A DNA stretch of 64,000 bases from Purpureocillium takamizusanense. Its lineage: Eukaryota > Ascomycota > Sordariomycetes > Hypocreales > Ophiocordycipitaceae. A program made the translations under genes and the position numbers. Location: assembly GCF_022605165.1 (NCBI RefSeq), contig NC_063068.1, positions 2,852,001 to 2,916,000 on the forward strand, read 5' to 3'. Positions 24,053-33,405 of this stretch are shown here, in pieces (the first letter of the stretch is position 1; the number at the start of each line of letters is the position of its first letter). The notes beneath the pieces are model-generated. The model saw nothing but the letters and a program-made list of their open reading frames with translations. It had not been told where the DNA came from and did no database searches.

Positions 24053-24080
24053 CCGTTCTAGAGCACCCCAGGGTTCTGAT

Positions 24081-24103
24081 TTAGGGATTTTAGGGATCTA
24101 GGG
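24081..24103 (+). promoter_or_regulatory. Cluster of telomere-repeat-like motifs
   Basis: TTAGGG occurs at 24081-24086 and 24090-24095, and CTAGGG at 24098-24103, a spacing of 8-9 bp. Proteins of the Tbf1/TRF type bind internal TTAGGG sites in fungal promoters, so this could be a factor-binding cluster. That role is inference from motif and position only. Confidence 0.35.
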
Positions 24104-24779
24104 GTTGCATCGCCTAACCCACGGGACACGGCCCGTCCAAGCAGCCGCCATGGCCACCACGCTGCGCTTCCATCCGACATGCCACTGCTAGGCAAGCCAT
24201 TCAATTTTGTCCTTTTCGTCCGTTGCTCTCCTTGAAACTGTCAAGAACCTTACTACTACTAGTGCCAAGCGCTACGATTGTGGCGATCCAATGCATTGCA
24301 GTCGCGTCTTGCGCATGGCTTCTTCCATCCAGTGTGAGCTACTAAGCGGGCCGCCGGTCGTCGCCGTCCCTGAGGCTGGTCTCCCGCAGAATCATGGAAT
24401 GTCCGAGAGCCCTGGCAGCGACCACCCACGAACGCTGGGTAACGCAGGCCCATTATTAGTGGCTCGCAGGCCGACCCGTCGAATTGAGCCAACTCGCGGG
24501 CCCCCGGACTGGGAGTCTCCAGTTCCATCCCGAGCACCAGAACACTCGCTGATGAGCCCTGCGTGGGGACGCTAAATAACGACGAGAGCAGCGCGGACCC
24601 ACCACCGTTCGTCGTCTGTCGTGGAATCTCCGCAGGCCCCCCATGCCATCAGAGATCAGCGAGCTCCAAAATTCCCACGTTGCTGCCGGCGCTGCGACCA
24701 CCAACTTCATCCCGACCACCACCATCCTCTCCTCCTCTCCCCCTCTCCCCCTCTCCTCCATTGCCAATCCGCAGCAGCC

Positions 24780-26232
24780 ATGGCCGACCTTCTAAAGAAC
24801 GTCTTTGGAGGCGGCAAGCCGGCGCAGCCCGCGGTCAGAAAGGCCGCCGACTCGGGTGAGTTTTCCAGCAGCTCGCGCGTGCGCGGCGCGGCACGGCGCG
24901 CAAGGCAAAATCCCACAACCCCCTTCTTTTGACAGCCTCGCCACCTCGCCTCGTCACATCGCAAGAGGAGCTGACACAGGCCCGCCTGCCGTACCAGACT
25001 TTGCCGACTTCGCCGGAGCCCCCGACCCGGCGCCCGAGTCCGTCCCGCACGCCACGCTCGCCGGCAGCGCCGCCGACCCCGCGGCCACGGGCGTCCCCTG
25101 GACCAAGTGGTACAACGTGCACGAGCGCCACTCCCTGTCCGAGTTCAAGGCCGAGGGCATCATCCTCGCAGTCGCCGGCCTCATCTTCCTCTTCCACATC
25201 TTTGGTGCCCGCGCCAACCGCTCCAAGGCGAGGGCCTGGATCAGGGCCAATGCCCGCCTCCTCAGGAGCGAGTTCGCCCTCGTCGGCTTCGGCGGCGTCC
25301 CCACCATCGACGCCCCCGAGCTCGACGCCGACGCCGACGCCCTGCTCAAGGAGAAGTCGCTCTTCGAGTTTGCCACGTACGCCACGGGCCGACAGAACGT
25401 GGCCTTCATGGACGTCAAGCTCACCCTGGCCAAGCGCTTCAACCCCATCCTGAGCACCGTCGAGACGGTCGGCTCCTTCTTCACCGACATGTTCACCGCG
25501 CCCGCCGACACCGTGGAGGCCTTCCTCTACCCCTTTGATGGCAAGGAGAGCCTCACCGTCCCCTCGGCCCCCGGCGCCGCCGAGGTGCGCGCCAAGGACT
25601 CCAAGAGCACCTTTGAGGGTTTCGTCTTCGCCATCGTCCACAAGGAGCGCATGCAGCAGCTGCGCGACGAGCGCTACGACGTGTCCCTCACCGTCACCAA
25701 GGACCACCCCAAGCTTCCCAACTACCTGAGCGTCATGACGGAAAGCGCCGAGATCACCGACACCCTCATGACCACGGAGCTCGTCGCCGCCGTCGCCGCC
25801 GCCGGCGACCTGTTCGAGCACCTCATCATCAGCGACCAGCCCACCGAGAAGCCCAAGACGCTCGACGAGGCGACGCCCCGCAAGCGCCTGTTCCTCAAGC
25901 ACCACCTACCCTCGGACGGCAGCTACGGCGACCTGCTACCCCTCTTCTCGTACTTCCTCCGCCTCCCCGACGTGCTGGTGCAGTCTGCCCAGTTCCGCCC
26001 CGAGGTGATGAAGAAGGTGCGCGCCACGCGCGAGGCCATGACGGCGCAGATCAAGAAGGCCGTGGAGGAGGAGCGCAGCGAGGAGCGCCTGTACGAGAAG
26101 GAGAAGGCGCGCAAGGCCAAGCGCGACGCCGAGCTCAAGGGCCTCGACGCCAAGGCGCAGAAGAAGTACCTGGAGAAGGAGAAGGAGAAGGAGCAGCGCC
26201 GGAACCAGAAGAAGATGACGATGCGCGGCTAG
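24780..26232 (+). CDS. CCDC47 homologue (DUF1682), ER membrane protein
   Basis: Two exons (24780-24855, 24980-26232) with a 124-nt intron give 442 aa. Human CCDC47 is an ER protein of the PAT/multipass translocon that helps insert membrane proteins and affects calcium handling. Evidence is a membrane segment ILAVAGLIFLFHIFGA, a conserved lumenal/cytosolic core (KARAWIRANARLLRSEF, EKSLFEFATYATGRQNV, RYDVSLTVTKDHPKLPNYL), and a highly charged C-terminal coiled coil from about residue 385 (EEERSEERLYEKEKARKAKR), as in the family. Two candidate acceptors exist for the intron. The one at 24979 was chosen because the nearer one at 24935 shifts out of the long conserved frame. The gene is unusually GC-rich. 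Confidence 0.92.
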
Positions 26233-26290
26233 ACGCGCCGGGGCTCAACTGTTGAACACGGGATGGTCGTGTCTTTCCTGCTCGGATCGG

Positions 26291-26320
26291 GGCTGGGCTG
26301 GGCTGGGCTGGGCTGGGCTG
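26291..26320. repeat. (GGCTG)6 minisatellite
   Basis: Six perfect GGCTG units begin 59 bp past the CCDC47 homologue stop codon, in the shared 3' region with the convergent Ecm15-like gene. The run ends in a degenerate AGCTG. Confidence 0.9.
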
Positions 26321-26526
26321 AGCTGTATAACTATTGTAGTGCATGCGAGTGTAATGCAGTGTCGCCTTGGGCGCATTTGAGTACGACCTCTCTTCATCAC
26401 GTCTCGACTGTCTCCGAGCCCGGGCTGTAGTCTCAGGGACCCATTTTTTGAAGTAGAAGACACCTTCCCGCTGCCATGAAGGAGTAATACCACGCCACGA
26501 TCCCGATGCGGCCCAGTAATGAACAC

Positions 26527-27349
26527 TTAACTCTTGTCTCCCTGCGCAAGCAGGTCCTCCACCCTCTTGACCTTGTCCTCTGCCGTCTGCTTCTTGTCCG
26601 TCCTGTAGATGAACCCTCGTCATTAGCATAAAGAAGGAACAGGGGAGGAAGGACATGCATGGGCGTCTGATGCCCCCTCCCACAAGACCTCCCGCCCCCA
26701 AAAAAAGGAAAGGAAAGAGAGGGGAGAGAGAGGGAGAGAAACATACCGCGAACCGACGCGCATCGACGACTGCACCCTCACGACGCCGCGCCTGTGCACC
26801 GCCGTGTGCGCCTTGCCCACCACGGCGAGCACCTCGTCCCAGTTGCCCTCTGCTCGGGCGGAGCGTCGTCAGCCAGCCTGCTATGGGATTCAGGAGGAGA
26901 TGGGGAAGAGTGAGAGATAGAGAGATAAGAGAAAGAAAACCAACAAGAAAAGAAAAAGGGGAGGGGAGGGGAGGGGTGAAAACGCACCGACAGTCGTGCC
27001 GGCCGAGTGCATCGTGTACTTGAGCCCGCTGGCCTGCAACACGCGCTGCACCTCGGCGACCTCTTCCGCGACCGAAGTCTTGCCCGTGCCGACCTATAGT
27101 ACGCATCAGTGACGTAGATTCACCCGGTCTGTTGGCGCATCCCCCCAAAACATCCCCATCGTACGTAGATGCTACGTAGATGCTACACTCACGCTCCTTG
27201 TGGGCGTTTGTCGTCTCGGAGAAGGGGACAGTAGAGAGAAGGGGTAACGACCCCCGGAAGGAGGGGCGGAAAGAAGGCATCACACGTACAGGTATAAGGC
27301 AAAAGTCGACGTAGCACGCCTCCGGGGTGGGTATGCTGGCGTAGTCCAT
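26527..27349 (-). CDS. ecm15: Ecm15-like / UPF0045 thiamine-binding-fold protein
   Basis: Four small exons (27349-27290, 27093-26988, 26849-26747, 26602-26527) give 114 aa, close to the roughly 100 aa of the family. The joined protein reads CYVDFCLIPVGTGKTSVAEE, LQASGLKYTMHSAGTTVEGN, then a WDEVLAVVGKAH helix and a final helix DKKQTAEDKVKRVEDLL. This is the MTH1187/YkoF/Ecm15 ferredoxin-like fold, whose members bind thiamine-like ligands; the yeast cellular role is poorly known. Every splice joins a conserved segment in frame. The frame stays open upstream through an ATG at 27502, which would add 51 residues. The shorter start is preferred because it gives the conserved family length. Confidence 0.88.
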
Positions 27350-27897
27350 TGTCGCGGTGGCGGCGGCGGCGGCGGTCGTCGCGATGCTCAACTTCTGGGG
27401 GATGACCGGTGTCGGGGGTGCGTAATGATACTTGCTAGCACTGAGTCGTGTTTTGGTTGTAGCGCGCAGCAGCTGGGCGAGGGCCCGTGGAGGAGCGAGC
27501 ATGGGGGGTTTGAATGGAAGCTCGGAGGATGATGACGGAGTTGGTGGTGCGAGTGGGCGGACGTTGATGGGGTTGGTGGGCGACATGTCGAGACCCTGCC
27601 TAGCCTTACCTTCTCCACCCGTCAATGGCTATGAGACGAGACACTGTCTGCGACATGACGGACAAGTCATGAACCACAACCCGAACAAAGACGTGATGAA
27701 CCAATTCGGCCTCATTCAGAGCCACTTCGTTTCGAGCTATCTAACGTGTCCTTCTATGGCGCATGTCCTTTTCATGCTCATGCCGGCCCTGCCGTGTCTG
27801 TGGTAGGCACTGAGGCATTGTCCGTTGCCACCGAGATACCCAATGTCCCGTTACATTCCGTAAAACGCCTCGCTAAATGACCACAAAAAGAGGCAAT
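27350..27897. other. Intergenic region upstream of the Ecm15-like gene
   Basis: It contains a GCC/GGC-rich trinucleotide tract next to the Ecm15-like start, which translates in frame as an Ala/Thr run. It also holds the 3' flank of the phosphodiesterase gene. No separate gene is seen. Confidence 0.5.
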
Positions 27898-28992
27898 CTA
27901 CAGCAGCAACAGGGCAGCCGTCAAAAACGTCAGCAGGGCGCCGTACTCGAGGCCGCGGCCGCCGGTGGCGCTGCCCGTCGACGTCTCGCTGTTGGAGCTC
28001 TTGCGGCCCGTGGGGTTGCTGATGCCATTGAGGCTGTCGGCGGCGGCCATGGGGTCGCCCTTGTCCCAGAAGTCGACCAGGACAAAGTTGGGCACCTTGG
28101 TCCATTCTGACTTGCACTGCTGGACGTGCTTGCCGAGGTTGCCATCGGCCGTGGTGGCGGCACTGTTGACCACGTCGATGCGGTCCACGTCTGGCACCAT
28201 GATACTGGACGCCAGGCTCTGATACTTGAAGTGGTTGACGAGGCCCATCCAGCCATTGGAGATGGCCGTCGTCGCCGGCCTGGCCCGCGACGGACGGTCG
28301 ACGGTGCAGTTGAAGCCCGTGAGCTGCGTCACCTCAAAGGGTGTCTCGAAGACAAAGTCGAACTCGGGCAGTAGATACGGCGTCGAGGTCGAGTAGTTCA
28401 TGTTGGTGACGAAGGACACGACGCGGGTGCCCTGGCTGATCATGCTATCGAGGGTGGGCCAGTTGGTCGTGGCGCTCGTCGACTGCGGCTTGTATCCGAG
28501 CTTGGCGATGCCTGAGCTCTCAAAGACGGCGCCAAAGTCGGAAGCGGGGGCGCTGTCCGAGTTGACGAGCAGCAGTGTGACGACTTCGTTGGGGTTCGCC
28601 TTCATCCAGTCGTTGATGGCCGAGAGCCACTTCTCGAGCGGCCCGGCGTCGAGAAGGCTGCAGGACGTGTGGCACATCTCTAGTGTGGTGTTGGGCTTGT
28701 GGATCTGAGCCTGCAGCAGGCGAATGCCGGCGTTGAGGGCGACCGTGGCGTTCTTGAACTGGTTCCCTGCTATCGAGTTTTTGGTGCTGGCGTCTCTCAG
28801 AAAGGAGCTGTCGTGAGCGCCCATGTGTGTGATGTTGTTGTACTGCCGGCTGCACAGCTCGGGCGAGTTGTTGCACGCCTTGGATCCCGCATCGGAGCGG
28901 GTGTTGTTGCCGGCGCTGCTCTGGGGGGCAGCCTGGACTGAGGCGACGACTGCCAGAGCCGCCACCGCAGCAGAGCAGAGCGAGGTTAACAT
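27898..28992 (-). CDS. Secreted PLC-like phosphodiesterase, probably GPI-anchored
   Basis: One exon, 364 aa. The start at 28992 gives a classical signal peptide (MLTSLCSAAVAALAVVASVQ, then AAP). The catalytic-barrel start is marked by YNNITHMGAHDSSFL, which carries the His-x-Ser-like site of the PI-PLC X-domain superfamily, followed by NAGIRLLQAQIHKPN and NEVVTLLLVNSD. These features match the fungal PLC-like phosphodiesterases with a TIM-barrel fold. Several NxT/S glycosylation sites and paired cysteines fit secretion. The C terminus is a Ser/Thr/Gly linker and a terminal hydrophobic stretch (LEYGALLTFLTAALLLL) without a basic tail, which fits a GPI-attachment signal. The likely site is the plasma membrane or cell wall. 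The substrate is unknown, and phosphoinositide activity should not be assumed. Confidence 0.87.
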   Translation of the reverse strand: MLTSLCSAAVAALAVVASVQAAPQSSAGNNTRSDAGSKACNNSPELCSRQYNNITHMGAHDSSFLRDASTKNSIAGNQFKNATVALNAGIRLLQAQIHKPNTTLEMCHTSCSLLDAGPLEKWLSAINDWMKANPNEVVTLLLVNSDSAPASDFGAVFESSGIAKLGYKPQSTSATTNWPTLDSMISQGTRVVSFVTNMNYSTSTPYLLPEFDFVFETPFEVTQLTGFNCTVDRPSRARPATTAISNGWMGLVNHFKYQSLASSIMVPDVDRIDVVNSAATTADGNLGKHVQQCKSEWTKVPNFVLVDFWDKGDPMAAADSLNGISNPTGRKSSNSETSTGSATGGRGLEYGALLTFLTAALLLL

Positions 28993-31222
28993 GGCGATGG
29001 AACCGGACAGGTTGATGTGTCGCTGCGTTTTAGTTTCCTCGAGTCGAACGAGTACGGCTGGCGTGGGATATAGCAGTGGATGGGAAAGACGTGTCTTTCC
29101 GGCGAAGGATTCGAGGTTGGTTTTCGTCGTCGTCCGTCGTTCGTCGTCGTCGAGTTGCAGTCCGCGTGTGGTGTGAGGAAGTGGCACAGGTTGATAGACG
29201 GCCGGTAAGATATGTGCTCGTGAAACGCTGTACCAGCAGCCACGTCTTCAACGGACAGAGAGAAAAGAAACAAGCGACAGCAGCGTTTACGGTCAAAGCA
29301 ACAGTCGGTGAGCCAGCCGAACAGATAAGTGCCACGGGCCAGGGGGGGGCGGAAGCAGACACGAGGATTTAAAAGGGACGGAAACCACACGAAACAGGGA
29401 GCGCAGCAGAGGCTCCAGAAAGCCAGCCTCCACGGCGGCGGTGGAGCAAAACGACGCGACAGCCACTACGGATGAGTGACATCCTTGGATGGAAGCCCAA
29501 GATGAGGCTGAAAAGCCGCCGCCGTCGCTGCGGGAGCTCGGATAGGCGGATTCGCGGTGCAGGTACGAAGTACTAGAGTGAAGGTGCTTGCCGCATCGGG
29601 AGGTAGCAGCGCCCTGGAGCTGTGCAGGGTGCTGCCCTGGGCTGGTGAGGTTCAGCGCTAATAAGGATGCCCGCCCAGGCGTCGCAGCGGGTTCTGCCTG
29701 CCTGGTACCCTGGGCCAACTGATGGAGGTGGGCTGCCCCAACTGCTGGCTTGGCCTGCTGCGCCTCGCATCGACAACGTCAGCGAGTGGATACGGAGGCT
29801 CCGCTGCTGAAACGACCTCTGAAGGATGCACGGAGACGCCCGCCCGGGTTCATCCATTGTGCTGTGCTGTACCGTACTTCGTACGGGGTACCTGCCGTGC
29901 TGCCAACGCGCGATCAATTTGCGTTCCCGGTGCCGCAATTACGCTTGCCGGCGGGCCGCCCTGTCAATTTCTCAGCAAAGTCAAAATAAAAATTGGTCTC
30001 CTCCTTTTGCTCATCCTTCAACGCCCAGAGGCTGAGCCCGAGGTTTATTGCCCCCCACCTCCCTCTCCGGTGGTGTGTTGCCATCCCATGGATGCCGTCG
30101 TCGTCGTCAGCTCTTCGACAATGCCAGTGGCCACCATCCCACCCACTTAGGACTAAGGTAACTAACAAGGGCCGGTTTGGACCCCTCCCTCCACTCCCGC
30201 CCCGGCCGTTGGGTTGCTGTTCCATGGTGTCCCGGCACTGGGGGCGGCTGGTGAGACACTGCCGCCGCCATTTGTCGTCGACTCTCACACACACGCACAC
30301 ACACGATGGATGCACCCATACCCACATTATTGTCTGGCCGCTGTCGTCTGGCCTTTCTGGAGGGCGCTCGCTATTTTTATCTCCTTCAACCCCCACTGCA
30401 GGCTCGACGCCCCGCCGGGCTTCATGGAACGAACCCCTTCCACCTTGTGGTCTGCCATGCGTTTCTCTTTCTCTCTCTGTGTATTTGTGTCTTCTCCGCG
30501 AGCCTCGCTCATAAGCACGTCTCGCCCGTTCGAGTGGCGGGTGCCTCGGATGGCAGTGCAAGCGCAAAGCGACCTCCCTCGAGTGATGTGCGCCTCACAC
30601 AAACTCTGCGGCAACGCCTGCCACATCTTATCTGCGGACAATCAATACATACATGGATGCATGCATGCATCTTGATGAGCGCTGCATCGCACAACAGCCC
30701 GTCCAGCTACGCGCAGTACCAATCAATCGACACGCAAGCCTGGCCCCGTGGCGGAGCGTCGCCCAGGCATTCCGCGTCGCTGACATCACTCTCCCGCCGT
30801 CCGACTGTCAATCTGCAACCCCTCCGCCCACAGGTACACTGTATATACGGGGGCCGGATGCCTGTTTACATGGATCTGCGGCAGCAACTCTGCAACATCC
30901 AGACCTTCAACTGTCGTCTCCGTCGTCTCTTGGCTTCAACTTGGCGGTGCATCGAGGCTGCCGCCACTGCTCTCGAAGCTGAAGCACCGCCCCTGACTCT
31001 ATGCTTCGTACACCGTCGGGCACATTCAGCTGCTCCCAACATGCAATTATTGTTTATGGATTTGCCCCCAAGTCGGTACGACACTCCGCCGGACCATGCC
31101 TCAGCCTCATGACACGCCTCTCCATGCATGCAGATACGCGCCCCCCCCCCATATTGATTCCTCTTCGCGGCCTTTGTATGCATGTACTCGGCCGCCAAGG
31201 TTTTGTCCATTGCCCCTCTGGT
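28993..31222. other. Intergenic region, 2.2 kb, no gene recognised
   Basis: It contains the phosphodiesterase promoter and the cdc37 3' flank. The recurrent motif occurs at 29563-29573 and 29874-29884 (both exact 11-mers) and as the 8-mer at 31004-31011. A CA-rich microsatellite lies near 30285-30305 and a run of ATGC near 30656-30670. Open frames show no family resemblance. Confidence 0.5.
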
Positions 31223-32803
31223 TTACTCAGGGTCCCCCGCAGGGTCATTTTTGTTCTCTGCCGCCGCCGCAGCCTCCATTTCTTTCAGCTGTTTCTGCCC
31301 TTCCTCCGTTGTTGCGTCAATGATTTGCTCCTCAAGACTGAGGATGTTGGCCTGTGGGTGCCGGTCAGTCTCAAAACATGCCCAGTAGATGCGTATGCCG
31401 CCGGCATGTGACGAACCTCTCCGAAACGTTCAACCAACTCTTCCGCCTCCTCTACCCCAAGCCGGCCGAGGACCTTGTTCACCTCGTCCAGCTCCCCCGT
31501 CTCCAGTGCCTTCTTCATCTCGGGCTTGAACCCGTCAAAGATAGCCCGCGCCTTCTGTTCTTGAGGGTCCTGGCTGTCCGCCGGCGGCACGCGCACGTTG
31601 ATAACGGTGCCCGGCTCCACCGCGTGCAGCTGGATCTGCTCCACGCCCTCGGCCGGCTCCTTGGCGCGCTCAGCCAGGATCTCGCGCGATCGGTTCCTGA
31701 TGCGCATGTACGTCTCCTGAACGTCCTTGTAGAAGACCTCCTGCGCCTGGTGCCCCTTGGTCATGATGCGCTTGAAGAAGAGCTGCACGCCGTCCTTGCC
31801 CAGGGCCCGGCAGTACTGGAGCAGCAGCGCTTGGTGGACGCACTGCCGCGAGTGGTCATCCTTACGCTCCAGCGCAGCGTCAAACGCCAGCACCAGAAGC
31901 CCGTCCGTCTCGCGCTCTGTCAGGATATGTGGGTGCTGGAGCAGGAACTGCAGGCTGCGCGGATAGTCGTTGGCCGGGATCTGGGCGAATGTTTTGGCAT
32001 CGGGCGACGCTTCAATCTCTTCGTCATCGTCGCCGGCCGCGGCGCTCTTTTCCGACGCGCCGGGGCCTGTCGTCGCCGAAAAGTTGGGATTCAGGAGCTC
32101 CACCTGCGTAGAGTCTTTCTTGTCCGCCGCCGTCGCCTTGGCCACGTGTGAGCTGTCGAAGCCCGTGTGAATGTCAGCGCTGGTAATCTTCTTCTTGTCC
32201 TCTTTCTCTAGCTCCTCAAGCTTCTGCAGCAGCTCCTTTTGCAAGTTCTGCACCTTGTCATGGTGACCCTGGATCTCCTCAATCATGCCACTGTACCGGT
32301 CGTCGGGCTTCTTCTCGTCGAGAGCCTTGTTCACCTGGTCCAGCAGGGCCGCCATCATCTTGGAGTACGTCGGCTGCTCCTGTTCGCCACTGTGCACGCC
32401 CTCAGGCGGGGGCGGCGGGCGGTCGTCCTTGGCATTTCCCGCAGTCTCCATGACTGCCTGGAAAGCAATCTCGCCGGGGTTCCGGGTTGCCGCCTCGGAC
32501 GCGTGAGCCTTGAGTGACGCGAGCAGCGCCGAGATGCGGGACAGCAACCCGTCATTGATGACGCGCTCATACTTGTATGTCTCGATCTGCAGCTTTCGGT
32601 GCTGTCGCTCCTGATGGATCTGGCTCTGCTTCGCCCGGATGAACGACCGCTTATCGACATTTGGGTGAACCTCGATGTCGGAGTCATCGCTGACCTCCAG
32701 CGCGTCCTGCGAGGCGATTAGCCGCACTGCCCGCCTCCAAGAGCTACCGTCCCGCCGGCCGGTGCCAGTGATGACGCACCCATTTGCTGTAATCGACGGG
32801 CAT
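31223..32803 (-). CDS. cdc37: Hsp90 co-chaperone Cdc37
   Basis: Three exons (32803-32780, 32706-31417, 31351-31223) give 480 aa. Cdc37 loads protein-kinase clients onto Hsp90. The 8-codon first exon encodes MPVDYSKW, and splicing gives DALEVSDDSDIEVHPNVDKR, the invariant N-terminal client-kinase segment. Ser14 and Ser17 lie in the acidic context phosphorylated by CK2 in yeast Cdc37. A coiled coil follows (QSQIHQERQHRKLQIETYKY), then the Hsp90-binding middle domain (ANDYPRSLQFLLQHPHILTE, FFKRIMTKGHQAQEVFYKD) and the C-terminal helical domain. The last exon adds ANILSLEEQIIDATTEEGQK and ends PAGDPE. Lacking either small exon would remove conserved sequence, so the three-exon model is well supported. 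Confidence 0.97.
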
Positions 32804-33405
32804 CGTGAGTGGTGCTTCGAGCTGTGCAATCTCGAGCTAAGAGGAACGAGCCGTCCTGCAGCGTCCGTGTCGGCTGGCGTTTGAAGCGGGGAGAGCTGCA
32901 GCAGCTTCGGTAATTCTGACAATGATGACTGACGAAAGGTCGAAGATTCTGGACTGGACGTCTGGCGGGGAACTTGGAACCACTGACTACAGGCGCGGTT
33001 TGTGCCCCTCCGCCCCACCACCACCCAAGGGCAAAGAAAGTGCGTACGAAGTACCTTGACTCCCAACGCCCGGAAAAGCACGTCCAACAAACAACCGACA
33101 AGGCTTGTCCTCACGCTGACGGCATGCGTGCCAGAGGATTCAAGTGCTTTCACATGGGCGACTCAAGCGTTGTGCGTGCCGCATTCGCAGCCATTCCCCC
33201 GTCTATTCTTCCCCGCACGCCGCATCGTAATAAAGTACAGGCTAATTCTAGACTCAAACAATGAGCCATCCATCGTACACTGTTCCGCGGCCGATGCGAC
33301 GCGACGTGATGCATCGACACTCCCATTTCCAACGCCTATTGAAAAGCTCATGCCCTCAACTCCAAGCCCAAAACAAATGTTTCCGCGCTCGCTGCCGGCT
33401 TGTCC
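32804..33405. other. Intergenic region between cdc37 and mot1
   Basis: These 600 bp contain the cdc37 promoter and the mot1 3' flank (tandem genes, both on the minus strand). An exact GTACGAAGTAC lies at 33044-33054. No gene is recognised. Confidence 0.5.

Larger units (their letters stand above)
23887..24779. promoter_or_regulatory. Divergent promoter region, haspin-like kinase and CCDC47 homologue
   Basis: About 0.9 kb separates the two divergent start codons. It contains a TGG microsatellite, a cluster of TTAGGG-like motifs, and a C/T-rich tract immediately before the CCDC47 start (about 24715-24760), typical of fungal core promoters and leaders. Confidence 0.55.

Noticed and set aside
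24835..25905. 356-codon minus-strand frame opposite the CCDC47 homologue
   Set aside because: It is a shadow frame made of Gly/Val/Glu repeats caused by strong third-position GC; the plus strand encodes a recognised family.
26135..27625. A 496-codon continuous frame as one Ecm15-region protein
   Set aside because: The conserved Ecm15 segments lie in different frames separated by clear GT-AG introns; the continuous frame translates intron sequence.
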